Assembly (NCBI GenBank): GCA_009746045.1
Contig: RPFO01000114.1
Location: 949,676-1,013,675, forward strand
DNA length: 64,000 nucleotides
Reading direction: 5' to 3'
Source of the DNA: Mesostigma viride
Lineage: Eukaryota; Streptophyta; Mesostigmatophyceae; Mesostigmatales; Mesostigmataceae
This document shows, piece by piece, positions 42,900-55,644 of the stretch (the stretch's first letter is position 1; every line of letters starts with the position of its first letter). The notes beneath the pieces were generated by a model. That model was not told where the DNA came from. It did no database searches and was given only the letters and a program-made list of their open reading frames with translations. The position numbers were made by a program, and so were the translations under genes.

Positions 42900-45800
42900 G
42901 CCTAATTGGACTAAAAATGAGATTGCTGAAGGGCACTAACATTGTAAGGGTGACCAAGTGAGACCCTAGCACTACTACTATGAAGATGCCAAAGACCAAG
43001 AAACCACGAAATTGGATATTATGAGCAACATGTTGAAAGAAGCAAAGCTCATAACTGCGTGTGCTACCAACTCCCTTGCTGCCCCCATGAGGAATTATTA
43101 GCCCCCCTCCGCCTGTCCCATGATAAGGAGTACATAACTAACTGACTGACAAGGAACACGCAACACAATCACAATGATTAGAAAGGAGCTATGGCGTTTC
43201 AGAGAAAAAAATGATTTTCTTACAAAACCTTAAGCGTGCTGCTCTCAGTCAGTGTTCCAACAAAAAGTTCTGGTTCAAGATAACTTGTCCAGTGGTGTGA
43301 CTCTTTGGAGGTTTTATCCCAAAGGACGAGCCTCAAAGTTGATCACACATGTCTCCTAGAGCCCAATGACTGAACTCCTAATAAAAATAGGCACAAGGAT
43401 TTTTCTCATATATATTAGACAGTGTCATTTTTACAATTTGCTAACAAGGTTAAAAGCGCTGATTGTCAACAAAAAGGAGCTGATGGAAAGTGCAGCAGAG
43501 ATGGGGTCAATGGGGGAAAACCGGAGAAAGTCGCGGCAGACGGGATGTAAATAGCAGAAAGACAGTTTACGGCTTTCAACAACAAAGAAGCCTTATGAAA
43601 AAATGCAACGCATGTGTGTTTAAATGTAGGCGGAGCATGATTGCAAAAATGCCAAGTAATTGGAGTTAGAAACAGGAAGAACTGGATGCATTCTAGCAAT
43701 GCCACATACAGCACGTCGATAACAAAGTACAGACTCCAGGTATGCGATGGTACCCACTACTCACCACAAGTCTCGACCAGGAGCTAGCCTGCCATTCGCG
43801 GGTAGGCCGCAGGTGAGGCCAGCCCAACGGTATCAGTCACCCGCAGGTACACGCGCAATTGAAGAGGAAAACGGCAATTCGAAGGCACACATAAGATGCC
43901 GAGCGCAGAAAGCACCATGGTATTGAAAGCCTTCAGAGAATACATATTCAAAGCTCTCAAAGACATGGCCAGCTTTACCCGGCCGCCATGAAATGGCCTC
44001 ATACACATGAGCACGGCATGCTAACCGCTGTAAAAGAAGCTGGCAGAATTTTGCTAACCTTAGCGGCTAAGGAGCTTGGCGGCAGGTTCCGGAGATCTTG
44101 CTTGCGCTGTGTTTCAGCGTAAAGAACGGCTTGATTCAGAACTGGATATGATGTGTCTCAGTCCCTCATTGCTACCTCCATGCTTAATTAAACTCGACAT
44201 ACATCCTAAGTGCACCTACATCATGATCCAAACTGCAACGCCGCAATTGCTAGAGAAATCACGTCGTTTCGTGGACCTGCAGCCCCGTTTGTTATTGCAC
44301 ACTCTGTGGTTACATAAAACTAGGTGGCCCCTTCGCTCGAGCGTACCCTCAGCCCCTCACTGCCTTAGCCATTGCGTGCACCTAGTCGTTTGCCATCGGT
44401 TTCGGCGTAATATTTGAATTTTGCGCAAGGATCCTGACGGGTTGATTCCAGACTTGCGCATGTTGCGAAAGATTTTTGTCCATTCATTCCAGACTCCCAA
44501 GCTAGGGGCTGCTGTGGACTGTAGTCTGAACGGTACGGCTAACAGTTACGATTCCAGGCCAGCGGTCCCAACCAAGCGATACTAGAGAGTCATGTCAGTC
44601 GTCTTTTTACTAGTTTCGTCAGTCAGTTATTCCTAATGTATGGCAAAATACAAACTTCTACTTGGGGCGAGATGTAGTAGCGGAGAAATCGGAAGGGGAC
44701 GTGGGCAGGGGGGGGGCGGGAAGTACGACTGATGCCATCTACCGTACGTTATTATCGTCACAAAGCGAGTGACTGACGATAGTAAATGCATGTTCCCATC
44801 AGCTGCTATCTACAGTGCCGTAAGCGGAACCGCCCACACTGACGATAGTAAAGGCCTAAAGGGCCTCTAATGACGACAGTAATGACGATAGTATTGGGCA
44901 ATGGGCACTAATGATTGATGACAGGAGGAGCGACGACACCAGACTTTGCGACGTTGATGGGACTTGGCGAATTGCGAGCCCTAATTCCAGTGGTTGCGCG
45001 GGTGTTACGGTTGAAGTTGAAGTTAAGACGACGCGAAAAAAAAAAGACCTCAGAGTTGCACATCTATCCACGCTGCACAGGTGGGAAAGGTGGAAGGGAG
45101 CTGCGATCGGCTCGCAGCCAAGGCGGGATTATGTGCCTTTTGATTTCCAGCAATGTCGCTTCTGTATGAACGCACGTGGTGGTTGGAACAGGAGCATAGG
45201 CTCACTGATGACCGTCGTGATTTATGTAGCCATTAGGGCGTCGTCTCAAATGAATTCAGGAGCGAGCTCGGACAAGGCTACAAGCAGCCATCGGGGGAGA
45301 AACATAGGCATGGTCTAGAATAAAGCTTTAATCGATCTGTTCGCTCAGTGGTACGCACAGCACATTCGGACATCCAGAAGCTGCCCACTCTTTACCAGTT
45401 GAGGTGAGCAAGGAATTCCTCGCCTGAAATACTAATAAGTTTGCATCGACTTTAACATGCATGCCGTACGCACGTGGCATTCTCACGTATCGCCCTAGGG
45501 CCAAGGCTGCTGTGGGCCGCTCGGTTTCATGCCAAGTTAGCCGTGCTTGCCATGAATGCTGCAGCAGTTTCACTATCTCATTCGTACAAGGTCAATAGAC
45601 TATGCAAACGACATCTGATTTAGTTTTCATGAAGGGCATAACCTTGTTCAGATTGAGAGTTGCATGACATGGGCTGCTCTTGCGCCACTTTCCTTGTCTT
45701 AACCAACTGATTCTCTGTTTATGCTTTCGGTCGTTATACATTCGTATGTGTGCATCTGTGTTGCCATTGTGGTGTCAATTTTGCGCGTGTACTTGTGATG

Positions 45801-47730
45801 CCTAATACCGTTGGGCTTGCACGCGGCCCCATCGCATGTGGCAGCGACAAGCTCTTGGTCGCCTGTCCAGCGCGGCGAATTCTTGATGGTGAGCAACGGT
45901 GATCATTCTTTATGTAGTGCTCATTCCTCAAATTATCAACGTGCTGTGCGCGTCAGCCACCATTGGCCTTGTTCTTCCAGCTTCCGTGCATGATTTTTTT
46001 GTAGCCCGCTGGTGATGCTCTCAGCTACAAATAGTTGGCATTATTCGTACCAATTCCTTCGCTGTCGGTAGAACCTTCTTTGCAATCCAGTAGCCTCGGC
46101 TGACATTCCTGGCATTGCTGGACTATGTCTCGGCTCCTTGCATGGGTAGCATCTTTGCATATTTATCCTTTTTGCTCAGATCACAGCTTTTTGTCATTCC
46201 CTCCCACTCCCCCCCACACCCCACCCTGAACGACTCCTGCTAGTGTCAATTGCAGACGTAGAGCCTTCAGCCTCGTTAGAGTTCATCCTACCTGTAACGG
46301 GGCATATTGTTGGTTGATTGGCCTTGCTTTTTCTTGGCACTAATCACGCGTTTCTTTCTTATTGCCGTATTAACCATACAGAGATTGCAATGAAGTAGAT
46401 TGTGAGGCCTCTTGGGATGTTAGGGAACCTTTGCGACTCGAGGATTCCTGGGTGTGCAGTTCCCTACAACTTGTGAGGCATGTAGATACAATTTAGGTGA
46501 ACATCCATGGCCAATTTTTTTCTCGAGCACCCCTGTCTCTCTCTTGGCCCAGTATCTCACCTTCTTTGTCCTAAAACTAGGCCGGTACTCATAGATAGCC
46601 ACGCAACTGCTGCGATCTCCCCCGCATCCTTACATACAAGTGAACTGAAGTCATGCAAAGTTGACAGTTGTTGGCGCGTCCAGCGCGTGGCTTCATCTCA
46701 CTAACAAATTTTTGTGTGTACCGATGCGTGCTTTGCCGGATGATGTATTTTTGTCTTGCATGCAGGCAATATACCTAACACAGTCGGGCTGGGCACATCC
46801 GTCAGTCCAACACGGCGAGAGGCCACATGCGGATGCAGATTTTGTAGGCTCTGAGCCTTGGTCACATTGCCGTAGCACTCGACAGTGTCCTGTGATTGTT
46901 TCTAGAGAGTCATCCAGATATTTCAGCAATGGTGGCTGGGACAGCCCTCGTAATGGTTTCAGTGATGATGAGGATGATGACTTTGATGACGAGGACTGTT
47001 GAGCCCCGTTGTGCTTGTCGGTCAACAGATTTTATATTGCATTTGTGAGATGATTGTGGGTGTCCATTTTGCACACCACCCACAGCCATGCTTGAGTGCA
47101 CCGTTCCTTGTGTGTGTATCAATACAGTTGGTGTTCGTATTTGATCAGTTGTGCCATTTCATCGGGTTGTTGCATGCCATCTGAACATGTTCACTCCCCG
47201 TTGCCATTTTATCATACCAGTGTTGTGAGCTCAGAGCAATGGATGCATGATGCAGTGTTGTGATTTAGTGTAGATATTGACGATGCCACCTTTGATCAGC
47301 ATGATGGATGCTTGGCCAGCGATGGGTCGGAGGTTGACACTTGATGACCGTGATGACGATTGCCCTGAATGTTCAATATTGGTGTTTTTCTTAACATCCC
47401 AGTCGATATTTTTGCAATAAACCATGTCTCCCACGGCACATGACATTGTGGTGCATTTTATCATGCACCTAAGGGTGTTTCCAGCTTGTTTTGTCAGTTC
47501 CTTTCAGTACCCCCCTCTGGTTTTTCAAGTTGTCACCTGCGCTTAAGAACTTTCTCAGTGGCGAGTTCTTGGTGTCATCCTTTGAAAGCTTGCCCCGTAC
47601 CGCTGCACGTGTTGTCTCTCCTGGCATTGCCACCTTGCCGTGTCCCACCTTGGCCTTTTCCTTCTCCATCTCTGCTGCGGCATGCACGCACTTCCTTGCT
47701 GCGGATGTGCATTATGCGTGCTTTGTGATA
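42900..47730. other. Interior of the 7.65-kb element, no transposase recognised
   Basis: Contains scattered open frames. Two look least random. One on the plus strand ends ..SRYFSNGGWDSP.. then an acidic DDEDDDFDDEDC tail and TGA near 47,001; an acceptor-like tcttgcatgcag precedes it at about 46,767. The other, minus at about 47,472-47,700, is Lys-rich (..EKAKVGHGKVAMPGETTR..). Neither matches a family I know, so no gene is called. Confidence 0.35.
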
Positions 47731-48029
47731 TATCACTTCCCCTGAGTGGTTGTGATTTATCACCTTATCACATTTTGTTTTTCTGTGGGTTTGTGACATT
47801 TTGTGACACTTTGACATTTTGTGATAATGACGTTATCACAAAATATGCTGGTTTTATCACGTTTGTCACGTTTTGTCACAATCATGACATGTCTCGATCA
47901 CAATTTGTCACAGTTTTATCACATTTTGTCACATTTTGTCACGTTTTATCATTTTTTTATCACAAAATGTCACAAAAGTGACATTTTGTGATAAAAAAAT
48001 ATCACAAAATGTCACAGACCCCTTCCTAG

Positions 48030-48480
48030 TGTGGCGCTGAGTACCGCGACCCTTTTTAATGTCTCTATGGGCCACGATACTCTCTACCTCATCCTCTACC
48101 TCGCCAGTATCAGGATTATGCTCTAAAGGGGCAGGGGCTAACTCTCTACCTGCGAACGTGCTTTGGTGGTAGAGTTTCAGCTGACTTCTATGATGAAAGG
48201 TGCGCGAATGGGTTTGCCAAGAGGTAGGGATGTCTATTTCATACAGGAAATTACCTACTCTAGACAACACACGGAAGGGTCCTCAAAAGGCGGGCCTGAG
48301 TTTCACTTAAAGTTCAGCCTCGAATCGGCCAACACGAGGGCCTTCTACTAGGACTAGATCTCCTATTTCTATCTCTGGGACTCTCCTATCTAGTGAGGCA
48401 CGCAACCTAGCAAGGTACTTGGCTTGAGCCCTATGGTACCCTGCAATAGCATTGTCGTGGGCATTCTTCATCTTATATCT
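48030..48480 (-). pseudogene. Gypsy pol C-terminus: post-integrase region and N-terminal chromodomain half
   Basis: Pieces in two frames give ..QAKYLARLRASLDRRVPEIE.. and VGNFLYEIDIP.. then EVEDEVESIVAHRDIKKG, the first strand of a chromodomain. The frame reaches the 7.65-kb insertion at 48,029. Confidence 0.75.
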
Positions 48481-49240
48481 AATAACGCATGCACACCTTC
48501 TACAGTATCTCGGGACACGTCATCCTTGTCCCTTAAAGGACTGGCTAGGAGAGAGGTAGGGGTAAAAGGTTGTCTACCTGTGTCTAGGAAGAAGGGCGTA
48601 TAACCATGGGCGGCCTGAGGGCAACTGTTAAGGGAAAACTCTACAAGGCATACATAATCCTCCCAATCACTCCCAGAACCATTCACATAGTGTCGCAGAG
48701 CTTCTTCCACTACTCTATTCAACCGTTCTACTAAATGAGAAGAGGAGTGGTAGGCAGTACCAAAGGTGACCTTAGTACCGATAGCAGCAAAGAACTGCTG
48801 CCAAAAATCTGAGGTAAATAATTTATCTTTGTCAGAAATAAACTGTCTACTGAAACCATGGTATCTATAATAAACATTATTGAGGTATAGGCGGGCACAA
48901 TCGCGTGCAGTGAGGTCAAGGGGACAAGGCACTAGATGGCACATACGCGTAAAACGATCTACAAACACAAGGATCTGAGCATTACCCTTATCATTTTTTT
49001 AAAAAGGTCCTACAAAATCCATCATAAGGGAATCCCAGGGCATGATGGGATCAGGAAGGGTTCTAGGCTCGGCTATTTGCCCTACGTTGCTAGGTTTCAT
49101 TTCCTGACAGGATTGGCAGGTCCTAACATATTCATCTACATCCTTTAAGAGGGAGGGCCAGTAGTAGGAACGGGTTACTGAATCCCGTACCCGTTTACCG
49201 CCCTGATGGGCAGTTAAATCATGCAACTCAAAAAGCAATG
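48468..49240 (-). pseudogene. Gypsy integrase
   Basis: From 49,238: HH-CC zinc-binding region (ELHDLTAHQGGKR..CQSCQEMK), then the first catalytic Asp in MMDFVGPF. After a frameshift in an A-run near 49,000 the core continues FVDRFTRMCHLV.., second Asp in FISDKDKLFTSDFW, and the catalytic Glu in HLVERLNRVVEEAL. The three acidic residues are in place, but the frameshift breaks the protein. Confidence 0.9.
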
Positions 49241-49615
49241 AAGAGCGACAGATAGGAGGGACCTACAGGCGCCATTGAGGGGAGAATCTTTTAACTGCAC
49301 ATATATAGAAATCCACCTACAAACTTACAGGGGTATTTACCTAACTGTTGGGGATGGGAGGCAATAGCAGCTAAAGCTTCCGGCTCAGTGGCCGTAAATC
49401 TACTGATAAGGCGTTCGAGATCAGAGGTAGGCATCGCTACAGACGTATCAATATCAGGCTTAAAGAGGTCGCCTACCGCCTTGCCAAAGAGAAGGGGAGG
49501 TCCTAGAGGGACTATATTATTATCATAGGACTTTCCTGACCTAGTCGCGATATGGCTAAGTGGTATAGAAATTTTATTTTTCCCCTCCCCCCCCTCAGAG
49601 ACCACAGGAAGGGCC

Positions 49616-50240
49616 TCACAAGGGAGAGAGAGTCCTACGCCCATGAGAAAGGAGGTCAGGCATACGGACAGCAGTATGAAAGAGGTAGGTATATTGTTCA
49701 TCATCCGGCAGTTCACCATAAGGAGAGACACCAAGAGTGGTAGGCACTAGAGTAGTATTGAGAACATCCAAGTCCTCGAAAAAGGAGTAATCTGCGCGGC
49801 GGGAGAGGGCATCAGGCACTATGTTATCTACACCTTTAACATACTGAAGTTTAAAAGGGGAAAATTGTGCTAAGAACTCCATCCAGCGCGCTTGACGAGG
49901 GGTAAGATTAGGTTGGGAGAGGAGATGGGTAAGGGGACGATTGTCCGTTTGTATAACTAATCTATAAGGATCTATCTCACAAGGTTCGTTAATTAAGGCA
50001 AACATCGAACTGAGCACCTTTAAGGAAATGCTGCCATGCGTGGCAACAATACACCACAGCTAATAACTCTTGCTGGTGGACAGGGTAGTTGCGCTCCGCA
50101 GGGAGCATAGTCCTAGACATGTACTCTATCGGTTGTAAACCCTGACCCTGATCCTGAAGGAGAACACCACCTATGGCTACCTTACTAGCATCTGTACTGA
50201 GCTACCACGAAGGGTTTTGTAGTATCTGGCAGGATGAGAG
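49616..50240 (-). pseudogene. Gypsy RNase H domain
   Basis: Reads (in shifted frames) STDASKVAIGGVLLQDQ, ..LPAERNYPVHQQELLAVV.. and VIQTDNRPLTHLLSQPNL.. ending VDNIVPDALSRRADY, the typical gypsy RNase H to integrase junction. At least two frame changes occur, near 50,200 and 50,020. The linker 49,240-49,616 toward integrase is poorly conserved. Confidence 0.85.
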
Positions 50241-51060
50241 ACGGGAGGAGTGAGGAGGAGGGATTTTAAACAAACAAAGGCAGACTGACACTCATCACTC
50301 CAAAGGAAAGGAATATCTTTCTTTAATAGATGATTTATGGGGGCCGCTATAGTGGCGAAACGAGGAATAAAACGCCTATAAATATAATAGGAGGCAATCC
50401 CTAGGAAGCTACGTACACTCTTAACATCAGTAGGGGTAGGCCAATCCTGAATCGACTTAGTTTTATCCGGGTCAGTAGCGACACCGGCATCTGACAAAAC
50501 ATGTCCTAAAAAGGGTACACTCCTACCAGAACGCACTTTAGCACGGCGAGCCCACAAAGAATTTCCAGACATTATTTCTAAAACCTTCTTTAAATCACGG
50601 AGGTGTGTTTCAAAATCTGGAGAGTAAATAAGGATATCATCTCTAAGTAAGCCTGGGCACAGGAACGATCGTGGTCGGCTAAAGCCGAAACAGAGGAGAA
50701 GGAAGGATCTTTTAAATCAGAGGACACTTGAGGAAGGTGAGAATTTCCCATAACAGGCCTAAGCACTTCATTCATCAACATCTAGCTGGAAGGAAGCAGG
50801 AGAATTACATAATAGTCCCATAGCCGCTACTCTAAACTGGTAATGACCGAAAGGGGTAGCAAAAGCAGTTTTATGACAATCCTCAGGCGCTATTCGCAGT
50901 TGCCAAAAACCATCTGCACAATCCAACACGGTGAAACATGTAGAACCTTTAACCTTATTAAATATATATCATCAATACGAGGTAGAGGATATTTAGACTT
51001 CACGGTGATATCATAATCAGTAACTAAACGAAACTTGCCATTTGGCTTAGGCACTAAAAG
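50240..51060 (-). pseudogene. Gypsy reverse transcriptase, main part
   Basis: Begins (after the 3.08-kb insertion) VPKPNGKFRLVTDYDI.. and contains the active-site region at about 50,640-50,660. There the expected YLDD codons are disrupted by a 2-nt gain (TACTTAGAGATGATATCC), so the frame is lost. Downstream SFLGIASYYIYRRFIPRFA.. is the connection region. Other frame breaks lie near 50,790 and 50,960. Confidence 0.85.
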
Positions 51061-54000
51061 TGTCGCGTTTGCGTGCCATTATATCCTAGCCTATCACTTG
51101 GAAGGCATATCCATAGCAATAGAGTACTCTTGTGTGTGATCCACTATATAATCATGGGACAGGTCCTCGCCCACCCCACAGGGCATGCAGTTAAGGCAGG
51201 CACATCAGCTCAGCTCATTTGGGTTTTACCAAATTAAGCTGAGTGGCCAGCCGCCATGGTGGCGCCGGAGATTGTGGCACGCAGACGCGACAGCTGTCAC
51301 GGACGCGCGCTATGTCATCCGGGCGCCCACTATGCACAAGACCGGTGACGTGCGCAAGGCATTTGTCTTCTACGCATTTTCGACAAAGGCTAGTGACCGG
51401 GGGGGGACACTAGCACTTGCAGCATAAGAGCGGACGAAAGTGTACGTGCACGCGCGCCGGGCCAGGCACAGCTGGGCGCGCAGCACTGACTTGAGCGGAC
51501 GGCAGCACAAGTGTGCAGCGTCGAGAGGATCATACGCGTGTTAGTGGACAGCTGGAGCTGAAGCTGTACTGCTGGACTTCAACAGCGCCGAGGCTATTGA
51601 CAAGCCAGGTGTCTTTGTGGTGTAGAATAGCGGGTCAACGTTATGAGGACTGGACAGAAAATGGAAAAGGACAATTTGCGGTGCGGAGCCAGATCGCTGG
51701 AATGAATGCGAAATCGCTGGCAGCCCTAAAAAGGGATTTCTTCTAGAAAGGAACGATTAGACGCAATGTTTGCTGGGCCACTCACACGCAAGGTGTGAGC
51801 GTGCAGATTGTCTGAAGGATATTATGCTTCGACCTTGCTGGACGTGACTCAATGTCGGACATTCCCAGGGACAGAAATGCCGGAGCCTCTAGGAGATGAG
51901 ATCGGCAACAGGGTAGCAATTTAGATTTGTCGGGATGCCTTCCTGCTTTTGTTGGCATGTGTGGTAGAAAGCCAGGACGGCAACTGGAATGCGGTTTCTA
52001 TTCGCATGGTTCAGGCAGCAAGATAGTTTTGGCATTCCTGGCTGGACTGACAAGTGTGGCGTGTGTCATGCGTGTGGCATGACGAATGGTTTGGTTCATA
52101 GTCGAAGAGGACTCTCACGCAGCGTGTAGTCTCTTCGAAGTTTAACCCCATGAAGACAACAAACTAGTTGTGAGGGAGAGAAACGAGCGAACAACGACCA
52201 CCATGGCCGCTGCGCTGCTCCTAAATACCTCCAAAAATCCCGGCATCCATGCGCTGTCGCATTTGCCAGCAAGCCGCCTGACGTGCAGTTAGACTGCCAG
52301 CAAAATGCAGAGCAAGTCTGTTCGACAACCACGTGCGAGCCAGCACACCGCACACTACGATCTGCGTATCTAGCTTTGTCAGATGGACTGAACATCATTC
52401 CGTCTGGACAATACAAAAGATTCATAACTGCCAAATGTCACGCACCGGAATATTGCGCAAGCCACCAAGGCTTTGCGCCCCAAAGTCTTGCGCCTGAACC
52501 TAAGTCAGGTCACCTAAGACTGTCACTCTAGAAATTCAGGCCTTTCCGGCGCGGCGCTCCACACCGGCCCAAGGAACAAAGCCTGCGGCCTACTGAATCG
52601 GAACCAACCAAACGTCGGTAACGATTCCGATTACGGCAACCGCGTAACTTCTTGAGTGCACGGACGTAAATGATCACGGACGTGACAGCTGTCGCGTTTG
52701 CGTGCCATTATATCCTAGCCTATCACTTGGAAGGCATATCCATAGCAATAGAGTACTCTTGTGTGTGATCCACTATATTCCCCCCCACTTTTTAGCTCGA
52801 AAAAATGAAGAGCCAAAAAGTCAAAAAGAGGATCACATAGGGAAAAAAAAATTCCCACGACAGGACCACACATGCTTTTCAAATAGGCTAAGCAATAACC
52901 TCTTCAGTGCTTTTTCAAGGATAAGCATAATCCTCTTCATGGCTTTTTCAAGGATAAGCCTAATCCTCTTCATAGCTTTTTAAAGGATAAGCTTAATCCT
53001 CTTCCAAGTGCTTGATTCTGCAAGCAGCTTGGGTATATCTCCGGCTCAGGCTGTCCGAACTGAACCCGCCAAGGGTTGTTCGCTCGTTTTAATTAATGTG
53101 GAAATGATAGGTGTGGTCCTTGACGGCACCACCACCTTCATGACAGGCAGCGCAGCCAGCCGATATTTATATTATGAAGATTGCAATAATGCTTTATGAT
53201 GAAAGCAATGCCCAAACCATTCATTCCATAACATTTGACAAATTACAATGAATGCCGAGTTGTGCTGCCGCAACTGTAAGAGTAACTACACATCCTTGAG
53301 ACCCATCGAAATCACCACAGACCGACCATGACGCCACTGTGGCGCAACAGTGTTTACTTACGTCATAATCTATATCAACTGTGTGACTCTGCGCTCATGT
53401 CCCAGTTACTGGCACACTGGCCAACGACGAACCGGCCCTTTCCCGGGACTGTTCCCGGGTCAGCAGAACGTTTCTCGTCCACAATGCCAACAACATCCCA
53501 ACCGGATCAAACCATTGTCAATCTTATCAACCATCGTCATGGCAACGACATGCAACCACTCACGGGGGCTGCTCCGGGCTGTTCGAGAAGTTTAACCCCA
53601 TGAAGACAACAAACTAGTTGTGAGGGAGAGAAACGAGCGAACAACGACCACCATGGCCGCTGCGCTGCTCCTAAATACCTCCAAAAATCCCGGCATCCAT
53701 GCGCTGTCGCATTTGCCAGCAAGCCGCCTGACGTGCAGTTAGACTGCCAGCAAAATGCAGAGCAAGTCTGTTCGACAACCACGTGCGAGCCAGCACACCG
53801 CACACTACGATCTGCGTATCTAGCTTTGTCAGATGGACTGAACATCATTCCGTCTGGACAATACAAAAGATTCATAACTGCCAAATGTCACGCACCGGAA
53901 TATTGCGCAAGCCACCAAGGCTTTGCGCCCCAAAGTCTTGCGCCTGAACCTAAGTCAGGTCACCTAAGACTGTCACTCTAGAAATTCAGGCCTTTCCGGC

Positions 54001-54137
54001 GCGGCGCTCCACACCGGCCCAAGGAACAAAGCCTGCGGCCTACTGAATCGGAACCAACCAAACGTCGGTAACGATTCCGATTACGGCAACCGCGTAACTT
54101 CTTGAGTGCACGGACGTAAATGATCACGGACGTGACA
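51061..54137. mobile_element. 3.08-kb compound insertion with TGTCRCG termini and AAAG TSD
   Basis: Inserted in the RT gene with a 4-bp duplication AAAG (51,057-51,060; 54,138-54,141); removing it restores ..AGVLLVPKPNGKF... It is a chain of units whose ends are TGTCGCG or TGTCACG inverted repeats, joined by GC so that GACAGCTGTC appears at 51,289-51,298 and 52,684-52,693. Unit one is 51,061-51,292 with about 20-bp inverted ends, unit two 51,295-52,687, unit three 52,690-54,137. A 551-bp segment (52,137-52,687; 53,587-54,137) and an 89-bp segment (51,061-51,149; 52,690-52,778) are direct repeats. No recognisable protein. Confidence 0.8.
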
Positions 54138-54342
54138 AAAGAACACCAGCTGAGTAGGGGGAGTTACTAGGCTCTATTAATCCTGCTTCTAATAGTGGCA
54201 CTAAAATCTGTTTTAATTCCTTTAACTCGGTAGGGCCCATTCGGTACATCGGAGAATGTGTAGGAACAGCACCGTCTTTGATAACTACACCGGCGGTGTA
54301 AAACAGAACGAGGAGGAGGATAAGAAGGAGTCTTTTCTTCAA
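54138..54342 (-). pseudogene. Gypsy reverse transcriptase, N-terminal part
   Basis: Reads AVPTHSPMYRMGPTELKELK and on to IEPSNSPYSAGVLL, the conserved start of the gypsy RT domain. It joins the main RT part across the 3.08-kb insertion. Confidence 0.9.
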
Positions 54343-54555
54343 AAACTTTGGAGGAGTCTATCACAGCCATGTATCTTACTAGTTCGTTCTCAGTAAATCC
54401 CACCCCGGCTATGGTATCTATACTGTGTTTACATCTATATCCACACTATTATTAGGGATAGGTATTTCCTGTACTTCTAGCTGAAGGAACATACCGATAG
54501 TAAATATCCATATTCTTTTAGTTCTGATCGCAATTCATCATTGGACATTAATACT

Positions 54556-54975
54556 TCAGGTATAGATCTTACAGAAGGATCGACAGGTGTAGGAGGGGTA
54601 ATGTCTACCAAGGATAAACTCTACAATGACGTTCCGGTACCCAGTAAGAACTATATCTGGAAACCAGATCACCATAGTATCATAATTAATAGTAATCTTA
54701 TTATCCTGGTGCCAATCTAATCCTAATAATACATCAGCGGTAGTGATAGGACCTATACTGGCCGTAAGGTTGACAGTACGTCCTGGTATAACCAGGGGAA
54801 GGGATACCGTACCCGGGGAATGACTGGTGCGACCGTCAGCATAATGACCAGTGACAGGTTTGGTGTGAGGGATAGGGACTAGTCCTAAACGCCTAACTAG
54901 GGCTTCTCTCACAAAGGAGCTAGCCGCACAGCTATCCACTAACACGGAGACATTCAAAAGTTCATCAGCATGCAA
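54556..54975 (-). pseudogene. Gypsy aspartic protease
   Basis: Contains VLVDSCAASSFVREALVRRL and later ADVLLGLDWHQDNKITINY, the retropepsin active-site and second hydrophobic motifs. The usual DSG (or DTG) triad reads DSC, a Gly-to-Cys change from a single-base difference (TGT instead of GGT), likely inactivating. The segment between protease and RT (54,343-54,555) is degenerate. Confidence 0.88.
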
Positions 54976-55155
54976 GAAGGGGTCTACAACAGTGTGAGGG
55001 ATCGACGGTTAAACCGCCATTCAAAAACATAAGAGGACGAACACGTAAGGGTAGGGATGATTCAGCTCCTACAGAGGTTATGAAAACAGGCAGGCAAAAA
55101 CTATTATCTGGGGTACTAGCTAAGGACCTGTCCAGGTTACCCCCGGCTGACAGGC

Positions 55156-55644
55156 CTACTGTTCCCCCTCCCCCCCCACATCCACTGGGACTAACCCCGA
55201 AGAAGACCCTGGCAAAAAAGCCACTGCTGGAGGGTCACGAGGGAGCGAAGAGGGTGCAGGAGCCTGATTATCATAGGGGAACCCTGAGGGTCCTGTCTGC
55301 ACAGCATTCAGCCTACTAGGGGTAGCTGAGGGAATGCGTCCTGGAGTGGGACGAATAGGAGCACGCTGAGGGGTACGAGGAGGGCGAGCATCGGGATGAG
55401 GGGGAGCACCAGAAAGGAACTTGGGGCACTCACGTTTAAGATGACCTACTTCCTTACAATGATAGCATGTAATATGAGAGACATCCAGAGCCGAAAGGTC
55501 GGTAACACAAATATCTAACTCTTCTACATAGGAGTTCTCCTCCTCAGGAGTAAGGCTAATATTATTAATACGGGAACGGGTAGGAAGAGGAGTGGTCAAG
55601 AAATCTGCTACTCTTAATAGATGCTGTCGCACATGCTTGAGGGG
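55156..55644 (-). pseudogene. Gypsy gag C-terminus with CCHC zinc knuckle
   Basis: Reads PLKHVRQHLLRVADFL.. then the knuckle CYHCKEVGHLKREC (C-X2-C-X4-H-X4-C) and a Pro/Arg-rich tail. It joins FTDL from 57,650 when the 2.0-kb insertion is removed. The region 54,976-55,155 toward the protease shows no clear domain. Confidence 0.88.

Larger units (their letters stand above)
40372..48025. mobile_element. 7.65-kb TIR element inserted in the gypsy chromodomain
   Basis: Left end GAAGGGGGGTGTGACATTTT and the reverse complement of the right end GAAGGGGTCTGTGACATTTT continue as TGTGATATTTT, giving about 30 bp of terminal inverted repeat. CTAG lies at both edges (40,368-40,371; 48,026-48,029), a possible 2- or 4-bp target duplication (TA or CTAG). 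Both termini carry arrays of TGTGACA/TTTTGTGA motifs (40,381-40,960; 47,750-48,020). It holds a small two-exon gene model, a minisatellite-filled intron, and further sequence without a recognisable transposase. Confidence 0.8.

Noticed and set aside
46661-47002. Plus-strand ORF with acidic tail as a called gene
   Set aside because: Only one plausible terminal exon with an acceptor was found; upstream exons and homology could not be supported, so it is only mentioned.
52134-54137. LTR retrotransposon with 551-bp LTRs
   Set aside because: The 551-bp repeats lack TG..CA starts, have no primer-binding site or coding region between them, and the outer insertion boundaries lie at TGTCGCG..CGTGACA with AAAG duplications instead.
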